Shown here one piece after another: positions 15,713 to 24,960 of a DNA stretch of 64,000 nt. How positions within the stretch are numbered: the first letter of the stretch is position 1; each line of letters opens with the position of its first letter. The notes under the pieces were generated by a model. It ran no database searches. It was not told the DNA's origin and saw nothing but the letters and a program-made list of their open reading frames with translations. This DNA is from DASQEH01 sp038237745 (lineage in GTDB: Bacteria; Actinomycetota; Actinomycetes; Propionibacteriales; Nocardioidaceae): positions 74,662 through 138,661 of the forward strand of contig JBBRYJ010000009.1 of NCBI GenBank assembly GCA_038237745.1. The letters are read 5' to 3'. The position numbers and the translations under genes were made by a program.

Positions 15713-18700
15713 ACCGACCGTCCACGCTCTCGGCGTGGCAGCGTGTCCGGGACGACGTCCAAGTAGTCGGCACGGTGCGCTGCTGCCTCCCGGGCCGCGT
15801 AGGTCAGGCCCAGCGAGGTTGCCAAAGCGCCCGCCTGCGCCGCGACTTCCGCGGCCGCCACCGGTCGGCCGGCGGACGCCCGCATGCGGGCCCGGGCCAG
15901 CATGATGGTCACCCTCTCCCGGCCCATCGCAGCCTCACCGAGTGCCGACTCGGCAAGGTCGAGGTATCCCGGCGCGCTGTCGTGGTCGATCTCCTCCCCC
16001 ACCATTACCAGTCGCGACGCCACCTCAGGCAGCAGCAGAGTGGCGCCTGTGCGCCCACCGATCTCGACACCTCGCAGCAGGGCGACGGCTGCCGACTCGG
16101 TATCACCGTCGGCCAGGCACAACGCGGCCCTGCCCAGCAGCGCGAGTATCTGGGCGGTCGGGCCGCCTGCTCGCCAAGGCGCTCCATCCGTAAGGGCATG
16201 AGCTCTATCGAGCTCACCTCGCTCGACGAGAATGCGCGCGACGACCCACCGCCAGGGTCCGTCGAACTGGCCGCTCTCTGCATCCGACACGGCCTCGTCG
16301 CAAACTGTGTCTGCGTCGGGCTCGTTCTGGTGGTGGCGAGCGAGGGCGCGGAGTACCGACGCAGGGAGACCGGATGCCAAGCCTCTGATACCTGGTGACT
16401 GCTGCCACGCCCGGTCGAGCGCGGACAGCTCTATGGAAGGGCCCGCGAGCAGGATGTCCCCCTCGTCGAGGGTTAGCAGCCGCAGGGAGTCGAGGTCCGC
16501 ACTCCCTGCGTCGCGGCCATCCCGCACGAGGCGACGTGCTTCGGCGAACCGCCGCCGCGGGACGAGTACGAGACCTGCGAGCAGCAGGCGCGCCTCGGCC
16601 TCGTCGTCCTCGTCACCTGACCGCTGCGCGGACGCCAGCGCTCCCCTCAGCAGGATTTCGACCTCCGGCGACGGAGCGGTGGAAGCGGTGATGCCCAGCC
16701 GTTCCACGAGTGCGACGCGACCAGGTCGCAGCAAGGTGACAGGTGCAAGGACCGGCTTCGGCAGGTCGTAAGTCGGCAGAGGCAGCCCTTGACGGCGAGA
16801 CAGCGAGATGGCGACGGCGCGGTGCTCCTCGGCCTGCGTCTCGAGGCCGAGCTGCTCGCAACACGCCACCAGACGTTGCAGGACCTCCAGCTGGTCTGTA
16901 GTGCTTGCCGTTCTGAGGTCGACCAGGTTCTGCACCTGGTGAAGCAGCCCGAGAGCCTCAGCGAAGTCGCACTCATCCATGGCCTGGACTGCACCGCTCA
17001 TCGCTTCAGCGCAGGCGAGACCCGGCTCGGCAGCCTCGACCCAGTGCCGCACCCGCGCAGCCACGGGCGGAGAGAGCCGCTCAGCCACTCTCCTGTGCAG
17101 CTGACGGCGCGCGGCGGGGCGCATCCACGCCCGCACCGCGTCGCGAAGCAGTGGTGTGCGGACGGTGAACCGACCGGCGTCGTCAGCAGTCACGAGGGCG
17201 TAGTCCACCAGCCGCGAGATGATCCGTGAAACATCCACAGCATCGGTGTCCGGCGGCGACCCGGCCTGCTCGTCCACGTCCGCAGGTCCACCGAGAACCG
17301 CCGCGATCCCTCCGACCGATACGCCGGTGGCCACGATGGCTGTCACGTCCAGAACGGCCTGCTCACGAGAGGACAGCTGCTCACTCAGCTGGGCCAGCTG
17401 GTGGTCGGCACCGCTGAGATCCGCTGTCACGCCGGAGTCGGGGCACAGGTCGAGTCCCCGCCCCGTATGGACCAGACGACCTGTACGCAGCCATTCTCTG
17501 ATCGTGTCGACGACAAGACCGGCTTGGCCACTGCTGCTGTCTTGTACCGCCTTGACGAGCTCGTCGGTCGGCGGCCCCGAGATGAGCGCCTCGGTAAGAG
17601 CGTGCACGTCCTGCGACAACAGCGGTGTGAGGTCGCTCTGCTCGACGACACCCTGCGCAACAAGCGTGCCGAGCTCATTGTCGGCAGCCACTTTCAGGCC
17701 GCAGTGGTGGGCAGCGAGTACGACATTGCCTGCTCGTTGCTCATGGGCGGATGTGGCCAGCCGACGTAGTTCTCCGCCGGGCCGACGCTCGGCCTCGTCC
17801 ACGAGGACGATGCTCCCCGAGAGATGGTCGGGAAGTGACGAGGCTTCGGCGTCGAGCCTGTGGACGGGCAGAGCACATGCATTCGCGGTCTCGTCGAGAA
17901 GGCGGGAGATGCCGGTGCGGGCCGCACCAGTGACGACGATGCACCCTCCGCCCTCCGCGTACAGCTCGCTGACACGCCGACACAGGTGTGTCATCTGCGC
18001 CTCGCGTCCCACGAACGGGGCTTCGGCGTCTCGTGGGGGGTCGACGCGCAGAAGCTGGAGGTGGACGGCCTGTGTCTGCGGAGAAGGGTCGACGCCGAGC
18101 TCGTCGAGCAACCGGGACCTGCACAGCTCGTACACGCCAAAGGCGCGCTCGACCTCGCCGAGTCCGGCGTAGGCGAGCATTGCGGAGCGGTAGGCACGTT
18201 CGGAGTACGGCTGTGCGGCGATAGCGCGCTCGGCGAACTCGGCGGCGTCGCGCATCCAGCGCAGAGACGTGGCTGCCGCAGCGGCATCGTCCATGAGCGC
18301 GGCATGGATGTCGCGGAGAGACTGTCGCTCGGTGATGAACCAGTCCTCCGCCTCGCCGGGCACCACTTCGAGGTCGCGAAGGTAGAGGGCGTCGGCCTGG
18401 CGGGCGGTCGCGACGGCCTCCGCGAAATGTCCACTCGCGACGGCTGTACGGCACTCACCCGCAAGTGCGGTGAACGCCCGGGTGTCGACCCAGACCCCGC
18501 GCAGCACAACGCTTCCCTGCAGACGCTCGATGCAGTCGCTACTCAGCACGCGCCGGATCTGGGAGGCGGCAGTGCGCAGACTCGCCTTTCCGCGCTCGGG
18601 GCCAGCACCCGGCCACAGAGTGCTTACGAGGTCGTCGACCGGGACGCGCTTACCCACCCGCAGTGCCAGGATACGGAGCAGGTCATGTGTCTTGCGCGTG

Positions 18701-18786
18701 CGCCAGTCACTCGGCTCGACGAGCGAGCCATCGGCGCGCCGGACGTGGAGCGACCCGAGGAGCCGAATCTCCACCAGATCGCCCAT
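15676..18786 (-). CDS. AfsR/SARP-type regulator: winged helix, BTAD and AAA-like ATPase with degenerate P-loop
   Basis: Residues 5-85 form an OmpR-like winged-helix DNA-binding domain (RTRKTHDLLRILAL, LVSTLWPG, SLRTAASQIRRVL). Residues 100-246 form the bacterial transcriptional activation domain. From about 257 an ATPase-like region begins with FVGRE. Its P-loop reads GAARTGIS at 287-294, so the usual Lys is replaced by Ile, while a Walker-B-like IVLVDEAE remains. The last 500 residues look like helical repeats. No C-terminal LuxR helix-turn-helix is present. Family members activate secondary-metabolite or stress genes. The start chosen has GAGGAC upstream; a GTG five codons earlier is possible. 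The target genes are unknown. Confidence 0.82.
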   Translation of the reverse strand: MGDLVEIRLLGSLHVRRADGSLVEPSDWRTRKTHDLLRILALRVGKRVPVDDLVSTLWPGAGPERGKASLRTAASQIRRVLSSDCIERLQGSVVLRGVWVDTRAFTALAGECRTAVASGHFAEAVATARQADALYLRDLEVVPGEAEDWFITERQSLRDIHAALMDDAAAAATSLRWMRDAAEFAERAIAAQPYSERAYRSAMLAYAGLGEVERAFGVYELCRSRLLDELGVDPSPQTQAVHLQLLRVDPPRDAEAPFVGREAQMTHLCRRVSELYAEGGGCIVVTGAARTGISRLLDETANACALPVHRLDAEASSLPDHLSGSIVLVDEAERRPGGELRRLATSAHEQRAGNVVLAAHHCGLKVAADNELGTLVAQGVVEQSDLTPLLSQDVHALTEALISGPPTDELVKAVQDSSSGQAGLVVDTIREWLRTGRLVHTGRGLDLCPDSGVTADLSGADHQLAQLSEQLSSREQAVLDVTAIVATGVSVGGIAAVLGGPADVDEQAGSPPDTDAVDVSRIISRLVDYALVTADDAGRFTVRTPLLRDAVRAWMRPAARRQLHRRVAERLSPPVAARVRHWVEAAEPGLACAEAMSGAVQAMDECDFAEALGLLHQVQNLVDLRTASTTDQLEVLQRLVACCEQLGLETQAEEHRAVAISLSRRQGLPLPTYDLPKPVLAPVTLLRPGRVALVERLGITASTAPSPEVEILLRGALASAQRSGDEDDEAEARLLLAGLVLVPRRRFAEARRLVRDGRDAGSADLDSLRLLTLDEGDILLAGPSIELSALDRAWQQSPGIRGLASGLPASVLRALARHHQNEPDADTVCDEAVSDAESGQFDGPWRWVVARILVERGELDRAHALTDGAPWRAGGPTAQILALLGRAALCLADGDTESAAVALLRGVEIGGRTGATLLLPEVASRLVMVGEEIDHDSAPGYLDLAESALGEAAMGRERVTIMLARARMRASAGRPVAAAEVAAQAGALATSLGLTYAAREAAAHRADYLDVVPDTLPRRERGRSVRHSSSGSLLPS

Positions 18787-19173
18787 AGCGTCCTCTGTCA
18801 CAGTCCCTCGCTCACCGAGCACGAGTAGTCGCCGAAGCGCACAATGCGGAACAACACACGTCCTGGGAGAACTTCTACACCCGTTTCCTATGGCGCGCCA
18901 ACACATTGCCGTGAATGCAACAATGAGCGACAACAGCGTTACAAGAGGTGAGAAGACAACAACCCTGCGTTATCGTTCCAAACCCATTAGTCATACCTTT
19001 TGCCGACGTTTGTGGCAGCCTACGGGATGCTTACATGTCGGTATCGGCTAATGAGCACATGCGGGTCACGAATATGCGTGACCGCATTGTAACTAATCGT
19101 GACAGTACCTCTTCCTATTTGACCAGGATGCCTCCAGCCACGGCACCATCGGTCTCGGAACCATCGTTGTCAG
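18787..19173. other. AT-rich intergenic pocket upstream of the SARP-like regulator
   Basis: No gene is supported here. From about 18900 to 19130 the base composition is clearly more AT-rich than the surrounding DNA. This is typical of a promoter region or of foreign DNA. The pocket must contain the promoter of the minus-strand regulator and includes a separate palindrome at 19064-19083. Confidence 0.5.
19064..19083. promoter_or_regulatory. 7+7 bp palindrome (GGTCACG-N6-CGTGACC)
   Basis: A perfect inverted repeat of 7-bp arms with a 6-base AT spacer lies in the AT-rich gap, about 280 bp ahead of the SARP-like start. The 20-bp symmetry is the size of a dimeric repressor or activator site. The protein that binds is not known. 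Confidence 0.4.
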
Positions 19174-19470
19174 TCATCGGCGGGCAAGGCTCGGCAACGT
19201 CTTCTGCCGGCCGCGGTGCCGACGGACAACAGTCGTGGCCGCCAGCGGGATCACCGCCAGTGCGAGGTAGGCCGCCAGCCGGCGAAGGGCACCACCTATC
19301 GGGGCCTGCGAGACGGCGACCGGCCGCAGCTGCCCTGTTGGGTTCCCCACCACCCAGTCGTAGGTGTGGACGACCGAGGGGCGGGGAAGACTCGCACGGT
19401 GTACGACGACGTTCAGTGCCGTCTTTCCGGGACGCTCGAGGTCGAGGTTGGCGGACCATTGTGCGTCCAA
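19174..19470 (-). CDS. Hypothetical protein with one C-terminal membrane segment (uncertain start)
   Basis: I do not recognise this protein. The reading frame encodes about 98 residues from a TTG. Residues 64-83 form a hydrophobic segment (LAAYLALAVIPLAATTVV) followed by a basic tail (RRHRGRQK), a single-pass anchor with a cytoplasmic C-terminus. The frame remains open upstream to a stop at 19642 with no ATG, GTG or TTG before the one used, so the gene may be truncated at its 5' end or spurious. It lies between the AT-rich pocket and the Lrp-type regulator on the same strand. Confidence 0.35.
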   Translation of the reverse strand: MDAQWSANLDLERPGKTALNVVVHRASLPRPSVVHTYDWVVGNPTGQLRPVAVSQAPIGGALRRLAAYLALAVIPLAATTVVRRHRGRQKTLPSLARR

Positions 19471-19619
19471 GAGCGCAACAGCGTGGGCGGTCGTCCGGGT
19501 CGCTCCATCGACGGATGTGGTGATGACGTCGACTCCGTCACCGGCCCGGGCGACGGGCGCCGCGTGTGGAAGATCCCGACCAGCGCGACGTTGCGACCAG
19601 CCCCGGCCGACGAACGGCT

Positions 19620-20060
19620 TCAGAATCGCGGCGGCCGCTGCTCATAGGGAGTCGAGAGCACAATCGTCGTCCGAGTCGAGACGTTGGCGGCGAGGCGTAT
19701 CCGGGCCAACAGTGCTTCGAGGTCGCTCGGCTCGGCCACTCTGACCTTGAGGATGTACGACTCGTCGCCGGCGACGGAGTGGCAGGCTTCGATCTCGCAG
19801 ATGTCGGCCAGCCGCACCGGGGAGTCGTCGGGCTGGGATGGGTCGATCGGGCGGATCGAGATGAAGGCGGTAAGTGGCAGGCCCACCTCGCGGTAGTCGA
19901 CGCTTGCGACGTACCCGCGGATGACGCCTCGCGCCTCCAGCCGCTTGACGCGTTGGTGGACAGCCGATGTCGAGAGACCGGTCTCGCGACCCAGATCGGT
20001 GAACGACATCCGGCCGTCCGCCGCCAGCAGCTGGCAGATGAGCCGGTCGACGTCCTCCAT
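19620..20060 (-). CDS. Lrp/AsnC-family transcriptional regulator
   Basis: The 146-residue protein has an N-terminal AsnC-type helix-turn-helix (LLAADGRMSFTDLGRETGLSTSAVHQRVKRL) and a C-terminal ligand-binding/oligomerisation domain ending in STRTTIVLSTPYEQRP. Such proteins sense amino acids as octamers or dimers and often control neighbouring amino-acid genes. Its ATG shares one base with the stop of the M24 peptidase (TGATG), so the two are translationally coupled and probably functionally linked. A simple guess is that it responds to amino acids released by the peptidase. Confidence 0.9.
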   Translation of the reverse strand: MEDVDRLICQLLAADGRMSFTDLGRETGLSTSAVHQRVKRLEARGVIRGYVASVDYREVGLPLTAFISIRPIDPSQPDDSPVRLADICEIEACHSVAGDESYILKVRVAEPSDLEALLARIRLAANVSTRTTIVLSTPYEQRPPRF

Positions 20061-21169
20061 CAGCCCTCCACGACGGTCAGCTCGCGGGTGGTCGTGTTGA
20101 GCCGCTCCACCCCGTCGGCGGTCGTGACGACGATGTCCTCGATGCGGGCACCGTGCCGTCCGGGCAGGTAGATCCCCGGCTCGATCGAGAAGGCCATCCC
20201 CGGTTCGAGGGCGAGGGTGTTGCCCTCGACGATGTACGGCTCTTCGTGGGTCTCGAGGCCGATCCCATGGCCGGTGCGGTGCACGAACCGCTCGCCGTAC
20301 CCGCCAGCCTCGATCACCGCCCTGCCCACGCGGTCGACAGCCTCGGCGGTCACCCCCGCCCGGGCGAAGTCACATTGCGTACGCTGCGCCTCGCGCAGCA
20401 CTTCGTAGGAGTCCGCCATGTCGGCGTCCGGCTCGGAGCCCACGACGTAGGTCCGGGTCGAGTCGCTCCGGTAGCCGTCCGACGTCGAACCGCCGATGTC
20501 GACGACCACCGGGTCCCCAGCCTGGATCTCACGGTCCGACACGCCATGGTGGGGCGAGGCGCCGTTCGGTCCGGAACCCACGATCGTGAAGTCGGCAGCG
20601 GCGTGACCCTCCTCGACGATGGCTTCACCGATCGCTGCCGCCACGGCGCGCTCGGTCCGGCCCACCTTGAGGAACTCGTCCATCCGGTCGTGCACGCGGT
20701 CGATCGCGGCGGCGGCATTACGTAGCGAGACGATCTCGTCGGCTCCCTTCCGCATCCGGAGATCGGACAGCAGCGTCCCGGCGGGCTGCCACCGGTGCCC
20801 GGGACCAGCGGCCTGGAGACGGAAGATCCGGGTGGCCCACATGTGGTCGTCGACGGCGATCCGGCCCTCGTCCGGCAGACATGACAGAACGCGAGCGTAG
20901 GGGTCGTCGGTTTCCCCGTGGGTGACCAGATCCATCCCGATCAGCGCGCCCGGTGAACGCCGAGCCTCTGCCTCCTCCAAAGCGGGTACGACGAGCACCG
21001 GGTCCCCGTCAGCCGGTACGACGAGTGCGGTGAGCCGCTCGAGTGGAGTTGCGTGGTAGCCGCTCAGGTAGCGAAGATCGGAGCCGGGTGTGACGACAAG
21101 ACCATCGACTCCGCTGGCTTGCATCGCGGTCTGGGCTCGACGGACCCGTGAGGCCACGTCTGCTGTCAT
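20060..21169 (-). CDS. M24-family metallopeptidase (Xaa-Pro dipeptidase/aminopeptidase type)
   Basis: The 369-residue protein has the creatinase-like N-terminal domain and the pita-bread peptidase domain. The metal ligands are visible as DIGG and DSTRTYV, HRTGHGIGLETHE, and two glutamates in SIEPGIYLPG and ARIEDIVV. It should cut dipeptides or short peptides with proline in second position. By position beside the 5'-3' exonuclease it matches M. tuberculosis pepE (Rv2089c). The chosen ATG gives a protein starting MTADVASRVRR; a TACAGT element lies six bases upstream, compatible with a leaderless transcript. The start faces the divergent exonuclease gene. Confidence 0.9.
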   Translation of the reverse strand: MTADVASRVRRAQTAMQASGVDGLVVTPGSDLRYLSGYHATPLERLTALVVPADGDPVLVVPALEEAEARRSPGALIGMDLVTHGETDDPYARVLSCLPDEGRIAVDDHMWATRIFRLQAAGPGHRWQPAGTLLSDLRMRKGADEIVSLRNAAAAIDRVHDRMDEFLKVGRTERAVAAAIGEAIVEEGHAAADFTIVGSGPNGASPHHGVSDREIQAGDPVVVDIGGSTSDGYRSDSTRTYVVGSEPDADMADSYEVLREAQRTQCDFARAGVTAEAVDRVGRAVIEAGGYGERFVHRTGHGIGLETHEEPYIVEGNTLALEPGMAFSIEPGIYLPGRHGARIEDIVVTTADGVERLNTTTRELTVVEG

Positions 21170-21234
21170 GGCGACACTGTAATCGCCGCGCGAGCGCGCC
21201 GACGTGCTCGTGGCGCGCGTGCCATCATCGCGGT

Positions 21235-22164
21235 GTGAGCTCACGCCTGATGCTGCTCGACACCGCGTCGCTGTACTTCCGAGCCTTCTTCGGTGTGCCG
21301 GACACCATCCGAGCGCCGGACGGCATGCCGGTCAATGCTGTGCGAGGGCTGCTGGACTTCATCGCTCGCCTCGTGACGACCTACGAACCCACTGACCTGG
21401 TGTGCTGCTGGGACGACGACTGGCGACCGCAGTGGCGCGTCGATCTCCTCGAGACCTACAAGGCACACCGCGTCCAGGCTGCTCGCTCGACTGGCGTCGA
21501 CGTCGAGGTGACCCCTGCCGCCCTGCAGGCCCAGGTGCCGGTCATCCGTGAGGTACTCGACGCACTGGGGATCACGGTCGTCGGCGCCAAGGACTACGAG
21601 GCCGACGACGTCATCGGCACGCTGAGCACGACAGCGTCAGGCCCCGTCGACATCGTCACCGGTGACCGCGACCTGTTCCAGCTCGTGAGCGACGCCGATG
21701 CCGTACGCGTGCTCTACACGGCGCGCGGCGTGGGCAAGCTCGAGATCTTGGACGATGCGGCGATCGTCTCCAGGTACGGCGTGCTTCCGGAGCAGTACGT
21801 CGACTTCGCCGTTCTCCGTGGCGACTCATCCGACGGGCTTCCCGGTGTTCAGGGCATCGGCGACAAGACTGCGGCCAGCCTCCTCCAGCAGTACGGCGAC
21901 CTCGACTCGGTGCTCGAAGCGGCGGACTCCGAGGCGTCGACGCTGGCAGTGGGGACCCGGTCGAAGCTGCGAGCCGCCGCGGACTACCTGGCGGTGGCAC
22001 CGGCAGTGGTGCGCGTCGTGCGTGACATCAGCCTTCCGCCCATCGAGCCGCGGCTCACGCCTCTCGACGGTGAGGCGCTCGACCGCGCCGGAGGGATCGC
22101 CGAGCGGTTCGGCCTCGGTTCCTCGATGGACCGGGCACTGGCGGCCCTGGGAAACACCAAGTAG
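21235..22164 (+). CDS. 5'-3' exonuclease (FEN/Pol I N-terminal domain type)
   Basis: This stand-alone 309-residue protein resembles the N-terminal nuclease domain of DNA polymerase I. It has LLDTASLYFRAFFG, CWDDDWRPQWR, YEADDVIGTL, VTGDRDLFQLV and the helix-hairpin-helix GLPGVQGIGDKTAASLLQQYG. The acidic residues for the two metal ions are present. Such proteins remove 5' flaps or RNA primers. The GTG start is the first in frame near the divergent peptidase gene; an internal ATG is found five codons later. The neighbour pair matches Rv2090 next to pepE. Confidence 0.9.
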   Translation: MSSRLMLLDTASLYFRAFFGVPDTIRAPDGMPVNAVRGLLDFIARLVTTYEPTDLVCCWDDDWRPQWRVDLLETYKAHRVQAARSTGVDVEVTPAALQAQVPVIREVLDALGITVVGAKDYEADDVIGTLSTTASGPVDIVTGDRDLFQLVSDADAVRVLYTARGVGKLEILDDAAIVSRYGVLPEQYVDFAVLRGDSSDGLPGVQGIGDKTAASLLQQYGDLDSVLEAADSEASTLAVGTRSKLRAAADYLAVAPAVVRVVRDISLPPIEPRLTPLDGEALDRAGGIAERFGLGSSMDRALAALGNTK

Positions 22165-22211
22165 TTAATTGCATCGGCACGGTACTCGCCGCTGTGGTCT
22201 CTTGACGCGGG

Positions 22212-24902
22212 TCAGGCCTCCAGCTCCGACGAGTAGGCCACCACTCCCCTGCGCATCGACCGGACCACCTCTCGCGCGGTCTCACGAAGCGGAGACCGTC
22301 CGGCCGCGTCCGCGATCTGCTCGGCCAGGTCGAGCACCTGCTTGACCCAGCGCACGAAGTCACCCGGCGCGAGGTCGATGTCGTCCAACACGTCCTCGAG
22401 GTCGGCTCCACCGGCCCAGCGGTAGGCCGGCCAGGCGAAGCCGAGGTCTGGTTCGCGAAGGAAGCTCAGCCGGTGCTCACGCTCGACCGCCTCGAGCTCG
22501 CTCCAGATCGACACCATCTCGGCCAGAACCCGGCGGACAGCTCCACCTGGCACCCTTGGCCGGTCGCCCTCGTCCAGACTGCGCGACTCGAAGACGAGTG
22601 CGGAGAGCACCGCGGCCAGCGCAGGTGGGTCCAGACCAACCCAGGTGGAGCGCCGCAGGCACTCGGCGGCGACCAGGTCGAGTTCGCTGTAGATCCGCGA
22701 CAGTGAGGCCCCCGCAGGTGTCACCTTGTCCCGCGAGAGATAGTCGAGCTGTTCGAGGACGTCGCACACGCGGTCGAACTGCCGCGCGATGGTGTTCGTC
22801 CGCTGGTCGATCCGGCGCCTGAGCGTCTGGGTCTCGCGCTCCAGCTTCAGGTGCCGCTCGGCCCAGCGGGCATGGTCCTCTCGCTGCTCGCACCCGTGGC
22901 ACGGATGCGAGCGGATCGCGTCGCGGAGGCGGCGTACCTCTGCGTCGTCCAGCACCGGGCTCCGGTCCAGCGACCGCGATCCTGAGGTGGGGAGGTCACG
23001 GGTCCGCTCGCGTAGCAGGGCCGCCAGGTCCCGACGCTGCTGGGCGTTGCGTGCGTTGAACGTCTTCGCCACCCGCATCCGGGTCAGGGGCTGCACAGGT
23101 GTCGGGAAGTCTACGAGGGACAGCCTCCTCGCCTGCCGCTCGGCGGTCAGGACGAGCGGTCTCGGACCGTCTCGCCCGGACGCCACACCGGGGTCGATGA
23201 CGACAGCGAGTCCGGACCACCGGCCCGCGGGGACGTCGATGACGTCGCCGGTCCTGAGCCTGCCGAGCGAATGGACAGCGACATCGCGGCGGTCACTTCG
23301 TCGGCGCTTGGAGAGAGATGCTTCTCGGTCTGTCAGGGTCCGCCGGAGCCCCGCGTACTCGAAGAAGTCACCCCGGTCGCAGACGATGGCGTCGGCGTAC
23401 CCCGCGAGGGCTACCTCAGCCTTTCGTACCTGCCGGGCGAGTCCGACCACCGCACGGTCTGCCTGGAACTGGGCGAACGACGACTCCAGCAGCTCCCTCG
23501 CAGTGTCCCTGCCGAACTGGTGCACGAGGTTGACGGCCATGTTGTACGACGGCCGGAACGACGACCGCAACGGGTACGTCCGGGTCGAGGCGAGTCCGGC
23601 AACCGCTTTGGGGTCGAAGTCGGGTGCCCAGAGCACCACAGCGTGCCCTTCGACATCGATGCCACGTCGCCCCGCCCGTCCGGTCAGCTGCGTGTACTCC
23701 CCGGGAGTCACATCGGCGTGCGTCTCGCCGTTCCACTTGGACAGCTTGTCGATGACGACCGACCTCGCGGGCATGTTGATCCCGAGGGCGAGCGTCTCGG
23801 TCGCGAAGACGACCTTGACCAGCCCTCGGGAGAACAGCTCCTCGACGCACTCCTTGAAGACCGGCAGCATGCCGGCGTGGTGGGAGGAGATGCCGCGGGT
23901 GAGAGCCTCCGCCCAGACGGGGTAGCCGAGTACGTCGAGGTCGGCCTGCGGTAGGACCGAGGTCTTCGCCTCGACGAACGTGCGGATCTGCCCGCGTTCG
24001 GCATGCGAGGTCAGCCGAAGGTCCGCCTGCATGCACTGCTGGACGGCCGCGTCACAGCCCTTTCGGCTGAAGATGAACATGATCGCCGGGAGCAGCCCCT
24101 CGGCTTCGAGCCGTTCGACGACGTCGGTGCGCCCCGGAACCAAGGCCCGGCCAGTCGGGCGTCTGTCGTGACCGCGTTTGCTGCGGTGGTCCCGGGTTCG
24201 TGAGCGTCGCCAGTCGTCCCGGGCCACCTGGGTGAGCCGCGGGTTCACCGAGTTGCCCTCGTCGGCGGGATCATCGGAGTCGGAGAAGAGGTCGTAGAGC
24301 CGCGAGCCGACCATGACGTGCTGGAACAGCGGAACCGGCCGCCGCTCCTCGACGATGATGTCGTTGGCGCCTCGCACCGTGGCCAGCCACTCGCCGAACT
24401 CCTCGGCGTTGGAGACCGTCGCCGACAACGATACGACGGACACCGACTCGGGGAGATGGATGATGACCTCCTCCCACACCGCTCCGCGCGACCGGTCCGC
24501 GAGGTAGTGGACCTCGTCCATCACCGCGAACCGCAACCCGCGCAGGGTGCCCGATCCGGCATACAGCATGTTGCGGAGGACCTCGGTCGTCATGACGACG
24601 ATAGGCGCCTCGCTGTTGATCGTGTTGTCACCTGTGAGGAGCCCGACGCGCTCGGGCCCGTAGCGGACGGTCAGGTCGGCGAACTTCTGGTTCGAGAGCG
24701 CCTTGATCGGTGTCGTGTAGAAGCACTTGCCGCCCTGCGCCAGAGCGAGGTGGACAGCGAACTCACCGACGAGGGTCTTGCCGGAGCCGGTCGGCGCCGC
24801 GACCAGCACGCCGTGTCCACGCTCGAGCGACTCGCAGGCGCGTCGCTGGAAGTCGTCGAGAGTGAAGTCGTAGAGCTGGGCGAAGTCGTGCAGGATCGTC
24901 AT
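22212..24902 (-). CDS. helY: Ski2/Mtr4-like DEAD/DEAH-box RNA helicase HelY
   Basis: The 896-residue protein carries all SF2 helicase motifs: AAPTGSGKT (Walker A), TTPIKALSNQK, TGDNTIN, MTTEVLRNML, DEVH box, SLSATVSN, and in the second RecA domain IMFIFSRKGCD and ATETLALGINMPAR with QLTGRAGRRG. A C-terminal DSHCT-like helical part follows, including EQLDYL and LAAVLSALVFESR. It corresponds to actinobacterial HelY, thought to act in RNA processing or turnover. It converges with the exonuclease gene and is the distal member of the tatA-side minus-strand run. The start is ATG at the natural N-terminus MTILHDFAQLY. Confidence 0.93.
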   Translation of the reverse strand: MTILHDFAQLYDFTLDDFQRRACESLERGHGVLVAAPTGSGKTLVGEFAVHLALAQGGKCFYTTPIKALSNQKFADLTVRYGPERVGLLTGDNTINSEAPIVVMTTEVLRNMLYAGSGTLRGLRFAVMDEVHYLADRSRGAVWEEVIIHLPESVSVVSLSATVSNAEEFGEWLATVRGANDIIVEERRPVPLFQHVMVGSRLYDLFSDSDDPADEGNSVNPRLTQVARDDWRRSRTRDHRSKRGHDRRPTGRALVPGRTDVVERLEAEGLLPAIMFIFSRKGCDAAVQQCMQADLRLTSHAERGQIRTFVEAKTSVLPQADLDVLGYPVWAEALTRGISSHHAGMLPVFKECVEELFSRGLVKVVFATETLALGINMPARSVVIDKLSKWNGETHADVTPGEYTQLTGRAGRRGIDVEGHAVVLWAPDFDPKAVAGLASTRTYPLRSSFRPSYNMAVNLVHQFGRDTARELLESSFAQFQADRAVVGLARQVRKAEVALAGYADAIVCDRGDFFEYAGLRRTLTDREASLSKRRRSDRRDVAVHSLGRLRTGDVIDVPAGRWSGLAVVIDPGVASGRDGPRPLVLTAERQARRLSLVDFPTPVQPLTRMRVAKTFNARNAQQRRDLAALLRERTRDLPTSGSRSLDRSPVLDDAEVRRLRDAIRSHPCHGCEQREDHARWAERHLKLERETQTLRRRIDQRTNTIARQFDRVCDVLEQLDYLSRDKVTPAGASLSRIYSELDLVAAECLRRSTWVGLDPPALAAVLSALVFESRSLDEGDRPRVPGGAVRRVLAEMVSIWSELEAVEREHRLSFLREPDLGFAWPAYRWAGGADLEDVLDDIDLAPGDFVRWVKQVLDLAEQIADAAGRSPLRETAREVVRSMRRGVVAYSSELEA

Positions 24903-24960
24903 CGGCTCGGCGCACCCACCAGGCCGTCGGTCACTGGGTCGACACTACTGCCGACCCTGC

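Noticed and set aside
21190..21220. GCGCGCC/GGCGCGC inverted repeat between the peptidase and exonuclease genes
   Set aside because: It is low-complexity GC sequence that often pairs by chance in this composition, so it is not claimed as an operator.
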